Shown: piece by piece, positions 59,255 through 64,000 of the stretch
Position numbering within the stretch: the first letter of the stretch is position 1
Layout of the letters: each line of letters starts with the position of its first letter
Source of the DNA: an uncultured Muribaculaceae bacterium
Lineage (GTDB): Bacteria; Bacteroidota; Bacteroidia; Bacteroidales; Muribaculaceae
Direction: 5' to 3'
Assembly: GCA_910589055.1 (NCBI GenBank)
Contig: CAJURN010000009.1
Coordinates: 1 to 64,000, forward strand
Length of the DNA stretch: 64,000 nucleotides
Made by a program: the position numbers and the translations under genes
The notes under the pieces: model-generated
The model's input: only the letters and a program-made list of their open reading frames with translations
Told to the model about the DNA's origin: nothing
Databases searched by the model: none

Positions 59255-60835
59255 ATGAACATGAGCCGCTTTACACCGCGTATTATACTGATTGCCATCG
59301 CACTTCTCACGGCAACGTCAGGCATGGCTCTTGACCTGCCAACCACGACAATACGCGGCCGACAGTACTTCTACCATAAAGTTACAAGCAAGGAAACCGT
59401 CTACGGAATTTCCAAACGCTTCGGACTCACACGCGAAGAAATCATAAAATACAATCCCGAGGCCGAAGACGGCATCCGCAAAGGCTCCATACTGTATTTC
59501 CCCGTGGATGAGTTCGCCGACCGCAAAGGCGAAGACACACAGGCCGAACTTCCCGCCGCCACAAGCCCGGTGGCCGAAGAGGTGAAAGTTGAGACTCCGG
59601 TTGAAAAAGAGACCGGAAGCAACGACCGCATCGCCGTGGAGGCTCCGGTTGATAATACCCTTCGTCCAGTCACCACTCCTAAAGTCCTGATTGAAGCGAC
59701 TGCAACATCCCATAAAGAACCGCTTATTGCCGTCATGCTGCCGTTTATGCTTGACGAATCCGAAATGTCCCGCCGCACGCGCCTGTACACCGATTTCTAC
59801 AAAGGTCTACTTATCGCAGCCGACACCCTCTCGCGCCGCGGGTCGGAAGTGGAGATTTATGCTGTCGACACCAAAGGCCGTACCGATGACATTGCCGGAT
59901 TGTTCGCTGCGGACGAAAAACTGCGCAACGCCGCCGTGATTATCCCCCCGGATGACGACGCCACTTTAGCCGCCATCACCTCCGAAGCGCTCAAAAACGG
60001 TTCGTTCGTTTTCAACGTGCTGAATATCAAGGATACGACTTACATGATGAATCCCTATGCAATCCAGGCCAACATACCCCACAACACAATGTATGCCAAG
60101 GCTGTGAAGGGACTTAAAAACGAATTCAAGGATTGCACCCCCGTCGTGATAAGGAACATCGCCGGAAAAAAAGACAAATCGGCTTTCATCGACTATCTTA
60201 TCGCCGAATATGCCGCCGAAGGAATTGAAGTGCTCCAGGTGGAATATGACTCGGCGCTCAACCGCAGCGACCTGTCGATGATCGACGGCGACCCTGCCGG
60301 AAATTATGTCGTGATTCCATCGTCGGGCTCACTTGCGGAATTCAACAAGTTCTGCCACGTTATCAAGGCATTGCAGGAAAGCCGACGCAACATATCGCCC
60401 TCGACAGGCATCGAGCCCGGACGGCTCGCCGTGTTCGGCTATCCCGACTGGACCGCTTTCCGCGGCGATGCACTCGACATGCTCCACACACTCGAGGCCA
60501 CAGTGTACTCCCGCTACTGCGATGACTTCACATCCTTTCCGAGCCGCACGCTGGCCGGAGAGTTCAACCGCTGGTTCGGCGCCCCCATGCTTGAAAGCGT
60601 ACCGTCTCACGGCATCCTCGGCTACGACACCGGCTGCTATCTGATAAAGAACATCCGGCTCAACGAAGGCCAGTTCAGCCCCGTAGCGCCGGAAGAGTTT
60701 GAAGGCATACAGTCAACATTCTCTTTCACACACCCGATGGAGCCTGACGCCGACCACGTGTGCGGCTACATCAACGACGCCCTGTACATACTCACCTATC
60801 AGCCGGGCAGCGGCCTGACCGCACGCATTTATTGA
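59255..60835 (+). CDS. LysM plus periplasmic-binding-like protein
   Basis: A 526-residue exported protein. A signal peptide (IILIAIALLTATSGMA) is followed by one LysM domain (about residues 38-85, YHKVTSKETVYGISKRFGLTREEI) that binds peptidoglycan. An acidic linker and a domain from about residue 155 to the end follow. The last resembles type 1 periplasmic-binding proteins, as in LppC-like proteins (PLIAVMLPFMLDESE; YTDFYKGLLIAADTLSRRG; FGYPDWTAFRGDALDMLH). It lies 10 nt before a PorT-like gene. The role is probably in cell-wall or envelope assembly; that is inference. Confidence 0.87.
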   Translation: MNMSRFTPRIILIAIALLTATSGMALDLPTTTIRGRQYFYHKVTSKETVYGISKRFGLTREEIIKYNPEAEDGIRKGSILYFPVDEFADRKGEDTQAELPAATSPVAEEVKVETPVEKETGSNDRIAVEAPVDNTLRPVTTPKVLIEATATSHKEPLIAVMLPFMLDESEMSRRTRLYTDFYKGLLIAADTLSRRGSEVEIYAVDTKGRTDDIAGLFAADEKLRNAAVIIPPDDDATLAAITSEALKNGSFVFNVLNIKDTTYMMNPYAIQANIPHNTMYAKAVKGLKNEFKDCTPVVIRNIAGKKDKSAFIDYLIAEYAAEGIEVLQVEYDSALNRSDLSMIDGDPAGNYVVIPSSGSLAEFNKFCHVIKALQESRRNISPSTGIEPGRLAVFGYPDWTAFRGDALDMLHTLEATVYSRYCDDFTSFPSRTLAGEFNRWFGAPMLESVPSHGILGYDTGCYLIKNIRLNEGQFSPVAPEEFEGIQSTFSFTHPMEPDADHVCGYINDALYILTYQPGSGLTARIY

Positions 60836-60845
60836 TTTACGACGC

Positions 60846-61532
60846 ATGAAAATCCGTATACTTCTCATTGCCCTGCTCGCGATGCTTTGCGCCGCTCCAC
60901 AAGTAGAAGCACAGAGCCATTACAAACCCCATATCAGCATCGGAGGCCGTGCGGGCGTGTCGCTGAGCGAGATGTCTTTCTCGCCCTCCGTCAAGCAATC
61001 TTGGCTCATGGGTACGGCAGGAGCAGTGACTTTCCGCTACTCGGAAGAACGCCTTTTCGGAGTGATTGTGGAATTCGGCTGGTCGCAGCGCGGATGGAAA
61101 GAAAACTATGAGGAAGCACCGCTCTCCTACTCCCGCAGCCTTACCTATCTTAGATTGCCGATTCTCACACAGATCATCTTCGGCTCACGACGTTTCAAGA
61201 CCTTCATAAATCTCGGACCCGAATTCGGCTACATGCTCGGAAGTTCGATAAGTTCTGATTTCGACTACAAGAATCCGCTTTCAGTGCCGCAATTCCCGTC
61301 GAACCGCATGACCGAACAACTTTACGCGCCCATAAGCGGCAAGTTCGACTATGGCATCGAGGCCGGAATCGGTTTTGAGTTCTACGTGCAGCCGCGCCAC
61401 TCCATACTTCTGGAAGGACGTTTCTACTACGGCTTGGGCAATATCTTCCCCTCCTCTAAAGCCGACACATTCGGGGCTTCCCGTAACATGTCGATCGAGG
61501 TAACTCTCGGCTATAATTTCAGACTAATTTAA
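60846..61532 (+). CDS. PorT-like outer-membrane beta-barrel protein
   Basis: A 228-residue protein with a signal peptide (ILLIALLAMLCAAPQVEA). Amphipathic strands follow, typical of the OMP_b-brl_2 / PorT group: ISIGGRAGVSLSEMSFSPSV, YLRLPILTQIIFGSRRFKTFINLGPEFGYML and EVTLGYNFRLI at the end. It forms an operon with the LysM protein. PorT takes part in type IX secretion in Porphyromonas; most relatives have unknown function, so no role is claimed. Confidence 0.85.
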   Translation: MKIRILLIALLAMLCAAPQVEAQSHYKPHISIGGRAGVSLSEMSFSPSVKQSWLMGTAGAVTFRYSEERLFGVIVEFGWSQRGWKENYEEAPLSYSRSLTYLRLPILTQIIFGSRRFKTFINLGPEFGYMLGSSISSDFDYKNPLSVPQFPSNRMTEQLYAPISGKFDYGIEAGIGFEFYVQPRHSILLEGRFYYGLGNIFPSSKADTFGASRNMSIEVTLGYNFRLI

Positions 61533-61550
61533 GAAACTAAAGGGGAGTTT

Positions 61551-62954
61551 CTAATTCCGCTTCAACTTTTCAACATATTCGTCGATGCGATGCATCTGCG
61601 CGGGGATGTTTATACCCTGAGGGCAGTGCGGCGCACATTGTCCGCATCCTATGCAATGGCTTGCCTGGCGCAAGCGCGGAACACTGCGGTCATAGCCCAC
61701 AAGGAAAGCCCGGCGAGCGCGTGCATAATTCGGGTCGGAAGGTCCGGCGGTCACATTGCCTTCGTTGATACATTTGTTGTAGTGCAACAGCACAGCCGGA
61801 ATATCAAGGCCGTAAGGACAGGGCATGCAGTACTTGCAATCGTTGCATGGAATAGTGTCGAACTGCATCATGCGGTCGGCGGTACGCTGGAGAAACGCGA
61901 ATTCCTCATCGGTGAGCACTTTCAAAGGCGAATAGTTACGGATATTTTCCTGAAGATGCTCCATGCGGTTCATTCCGCTGAGCACACACATCACGCCCGG
62001 CTTCGACCCTGCGAAACGGAACGCCCACGAAGCCACGCTCGCCTCCGGCTCGCGCTCCTTGAGCATCCTCACCACATCGTCGGGCACATTTGAGAGTCGT
62101 CCGCCCAACAGCGGCTCCATAATCACCGCCGGGATCCCGCGCGATTCAAGTTCATTGTAAAGATATTCCGCATCGGTATTGCGGGGATTTATCTGTTTGG
62201 CATATTTCCAGTCAAGATAATTGAGCTGAATCTGCACAAAATCCCACTTATACTTGTCGTGACATGCAAGGGCGTGGTCGAATACCGCCACATCGCCATG
62301 ATACGAGAATCCGAGATTTCGGATTCGTCCGGCCTCGCGCTCTTCCAGAAGAAAATCAAGAATACCGTTTTTGATATAGCGGTTGTTGAACTCTTCCATT
62401 CCGTCATCGCCCATTCCGATTGCATGCAGCAGCAGATAATCGACATAATCGGTCTGCAGCTCTTTGAGAGAGTTTCGGAACATGGCAATAGACGCCTCGC
62501 GGCTCCATGTCTGCGGCGCAAAATTGGATAGTTTTGTAGCTATGAAATACGACTCGCGCGGATGTCGGCTGAGCGCAATTCCGGTGGCGCGTTCCGAGAA
62601 CCCACGGCAATATGCGGGCGACGTGTCGAAGTAGTTGACACCATGAGCCAGCGCATAGTCAACGAGCCGGTTCACCTCTTCCTGGTCTATCTCCGGCTCA
62701 CTATCGGCCGCGTTGCCTTTATCTACGTTCGGCAGGCGCATCATTCCGAAGCCGAGGAGCGAAACCTTGTCGCCGGTCGTGGGATTGGTACGGTAGGTCA
62801 TTTCACCCTCGCCGGATGCAGGCTCGGGGTCGGATTTTCCGGAAGTTGCCTGGCGGCAGCCCGCCAGCGACAGTCCGGCCAATCCGGCAGCGCCGATACT
62901 TAGCTTGCGCAGGAAGTCCCTGCGGCCTTTAATCATATCTTTATCTTCTTTCAT
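61551..62954 (-). CDS. Tat-exported aldo/keto reductase with C-terminal 4Fe-4S clusters
   Basis: A 467-residue protein from ATG 62954 (62936 or 62969 are also possible). The Tat signal is KGRRDFLRKLSIGAAGLAGLSLAGC, with a cysteine that may be lipidated. The aldo/keto reductase barrel follows: LGFGMMRLP, YFDTSPAYCRGFSE (catalytic tyrosine), FIATKLSNF and LLLHAIG. The C-terminus has two cysteine clusters, CNDCKYCMPCPYGLDIP and CIGCGQCAPHCPQGINIP, which bind iron-sulfur centres. It begins just after the 4Fe-4S membrane protein gene, so the two probably form one electron-transfer unit. Confidence 0.88.
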   Translation of the reverse strand: MKEDKDMIKGRRDFLRKLSIGAAGLAGLSLAGCRQATSGKSDPEPASGEGEMTYRTNPTTGDKVSLLGFGMMRLPNVDKGNAADSEPEIDQEEVNRLVDYALAHGVNYFDTSPAYCRGFSERATGIALSRHPRESYFIATKLSNFAPQTWSREASIAMFRNSLKELQTDYVDYLLLHAIGMGDDGMEEFNNRYIKNGILDFLLEEREAGRIRNLGFSYHGDVAVFDHALACHDKYKWDFVQIQLNYLDWKYAKQINPRNTDAEYLYNELESRGIPAVIMEPLLGGRLSNVPDDVVRMLKEREPEASVASWAFRFAGSKPGVMCVLSGMNRMEHLQENIRNYSPLKVLTDEEFAFLQRTADRMMQFDTIPCNDCKYCMPCPYGLDIPAVLLHYNKCINEGNVTAGPSDPNYARARRAFLVGYDRSVPRLRQASHCIGCGQCAPHCPQGINIPAQMHRIDEYVEKLKRN

Positions 62955-62971
62955 AGCATACAGTTTCATTA

Positions 62972-64000
62972 TTAAACACTTGCATGACGTTCGCGACCTT
63001 CGACGTATATCGCGCTGAAAGGACGCGACGGACACAGATTCTCACATGCTCCGCAACCGATACAGCGCTCGGTGTTGACAGCCGGAATCTTGGGTGCATC
63101 GGGATTTGATGGGTCGGACGAAACCATGAGAATGGCGCCAACGGGGCAATGACGGGCACAGTTTCCGCACTCCACCCCATCGGTAATCGGAATACAGTTG
63201 TCGCGCACCCACACGGCATGTCCTATGCTGATTGCGGTTTTCTCTTCGGGAGTAATCGGCCTGATAGCACCTGCCGGACACACCTGGGAACAACGTGTAC
63301 ATTCAGGGCGGCAGTATCCGAGTTCGTAGGACGACTCAGGCTGCATAATAGTGGTGAGCCCTGCCGACGGGCGCAGCACATCGTTGGGACACACCGACAC
63401 GCACAACTGGCAACCTGTGCAATGCTGACTGAGATTCTTTATACTCATGGCTCCGGGAGGCACGATGCGGGTGCGGCGCTGCGGCGCCTTCTTGTCGGTG
63501 ATGACAGCGAGTCCGCCGTCCACCGTCTTTCCTTTCGCATGCAGTGCTGCGGCTGAAGCAACCATCGCTCCCGAAACGAGAAAACGTCGGCGACCTCTAT
63601 CCACATCATGCTTTGCCTCGTCAACGGCTTTACGCGACCGGCGTGTATAACTTATGGCTCCATGGCGGCATGTATCTATGCAATCCAGACATGACACGCA
63701 ACGCGAGTAGTCAACACGATGGTTCTTGCCGTCGATGCAGGAAGCCTTGCAGCGGCGTGAGCAAAGGCCGCAGGCATTGCATTTGCTCTTGTCGATGGTG
63801 ATTCCGAACAGGGAGAATCGCGACAGAGCACCAAGTACGGTACCCACGGGGCATACGGTGTTGCAATATGTGCGTCCGTTGCTCCATGCAAGCACAATGA
63901 GAATCACAAATGTCGCGGCAGCTATGCCCAATGTAATTCCCGAACGAATCCACACGTCTTTTTCGTAAAAAGCATAGCTCTGCGCCCGTTCGGCCCAATT
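62972..64000 (-). CDS. 4Fe-4S membrane ferredoxin, N-terminus beyond the window
   Basis: The reading frame is open to the right edge, so the gene is truncated at its 5' end; 342 codons are visible. The visible part begins NWAERAQSYAFYEKDVW and contains a membrane segment (GIAAATFVILIVLAW). The NapH-like CNTVCPVGTVLGALSRFSLF follows. Then come at least four ferredoxin cysteine sets (CNACGLCSRRC; CVSCLDCIDTC; CTGCQLCVSVC; CIGCGACENLC). A Tat-like stretch RRRFLVSGAMVASAAALHA lies in the middle. It probably passes electrons across the membrane to the adjacent aldo/keto reductase. Confidence 0.88.
   Translation of the reverse strand, partial: NWAERAQSYAFYEKDVWIRSGITLGIAAATFVILIVLAWSNGRTYCNTVCPVGTVLGALSRFSLFGITIDKSKCNACGLCSRRCKASCIDGKNHRVDYSRCVSCLDCIDTCRHGAISYTRRSRKAVDEAKHDVDRGRRRFLVSGAMVASAAALHAKGKTVDGGLAVITDKKAPQRRTRIVPPGAMSIKNLSQHCTGCQLCVSVCPNDVLRPSAGLTTIMQPESSYELGYCRPECTRCSQVCPAGAIRPITPEEKTAISIGHAVWVRDNCIPITDGVECGNCARHCPVGAILMVSSDPSNPDAPKIPAVNTERCIGCGACENLCPSRPFSAIYVEGRERHASV

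Overview
The window looks like a piece of a Bacteroidales chromosome, most likely Muribaculaceae or a close relative. The evidence is (i) a short 286-residue primary sigma factor without the long region 1.1, typical of Bacteroidetes; (ii) repeated promoters of the Bacteroidetes type (TTTG or TTG, 19-21 nt, then TAnnTTTGC) in front of many genes; (iii) Bacteroidetes families such as PorT-like barrels, a LysM plus periplasmic-binding protein, a pseudouridine synthase with a Gly/Asn/Tyr-rich N-terminus, fused MsrAB and a tricorn-like S41 protease. The assignment below order level is inference. Most of the window is dense housekeeping DNA of fairly high GC, with a few AT-richer patches.

Layout. 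1-390: a promoter firing leftward out of the window, then GGCAA-rich and 9-bp tandem repeats. 390-5508: dnaE, trxA and, convergently, rpoD. 5694-7921: an ABC-2 exporter pair. 8069-11323: tricorn-like protease. 11580-12554: an orphan PD-(D/E)XK protein of lower GC. 12572-13741: a small envelope cassette (two YtxH-like proteins, a DUF1469-type membrane protein and an 87-residue protein). 13742-14293: gene-free, with two copies of a structured repeat. 14294-19024: pseudouridine synthase, ferritin, and an ECF sigma / anti-sigma / DUF4097 operon. 19179-22362: nitroreductase, NDH-2 dehydrogenase and a GNAT enzyme. 22359-25662, opposite strand: prephenate dehydrogenase, uridine phosphorylase, DprA and a thioesterase. 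25850-29012: nucleotidyltransferase, tgt and an LptF/G-type permease. 29021-29333: a third copy of the structured repeat between GGCAA-rich arms in inverted orientation. 29334-34420: LEA-like protein, small barrel, prmA and a 1015-residue surface protein.

34783-36281: PadR-PspC pair. 36426-38454: an AT-rich island with a lipoprotein and an AlbA_2/RecG-like regulator. 38651-45577: 4-alpha-glucanotransferase, B12-dependent ribonucleotide reductase, FKBP and MsrAB. 45743-45922: tRNA-Lys(CTT) and initiator tRNA-Met. 45991-52306: MATE pump, FAD oxidoreductase, muramidase-like protein, PepD, a small membrane protein and an OmpH-like lipoprotein. 52599-54789: two-component system flanked by two candidate small RNAs that share about 20 nt of complementarity. 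55225-56191: a Panacea (DUF4065) antitoxin followed by a toxin-position gene broken by a frameshift. 56508-61532: ABM monooxygenase, AlkD-like protein, EamA transporter, OmpA-like protein, LysM protein and PorT-like barrel. 61551-64000: a Tat-exported aldo/keto reductase with ferredoxin clusters and a 4Fe-4S membrane protein that runs off the right edge.

The most interesting unexplained signals are the three-copy structured intergenic repeat with compensatory base changes, its nesting inside inverted GGCAA-rich arms, the frameshifted Panacea partner, the pair of complementary candidate small RNAs, and a tRNA-guanine transglycosylase that lacks the usual three zinc cysteines. No CRISPR array, prophage, insertion sequence or rRNA gene was seen.
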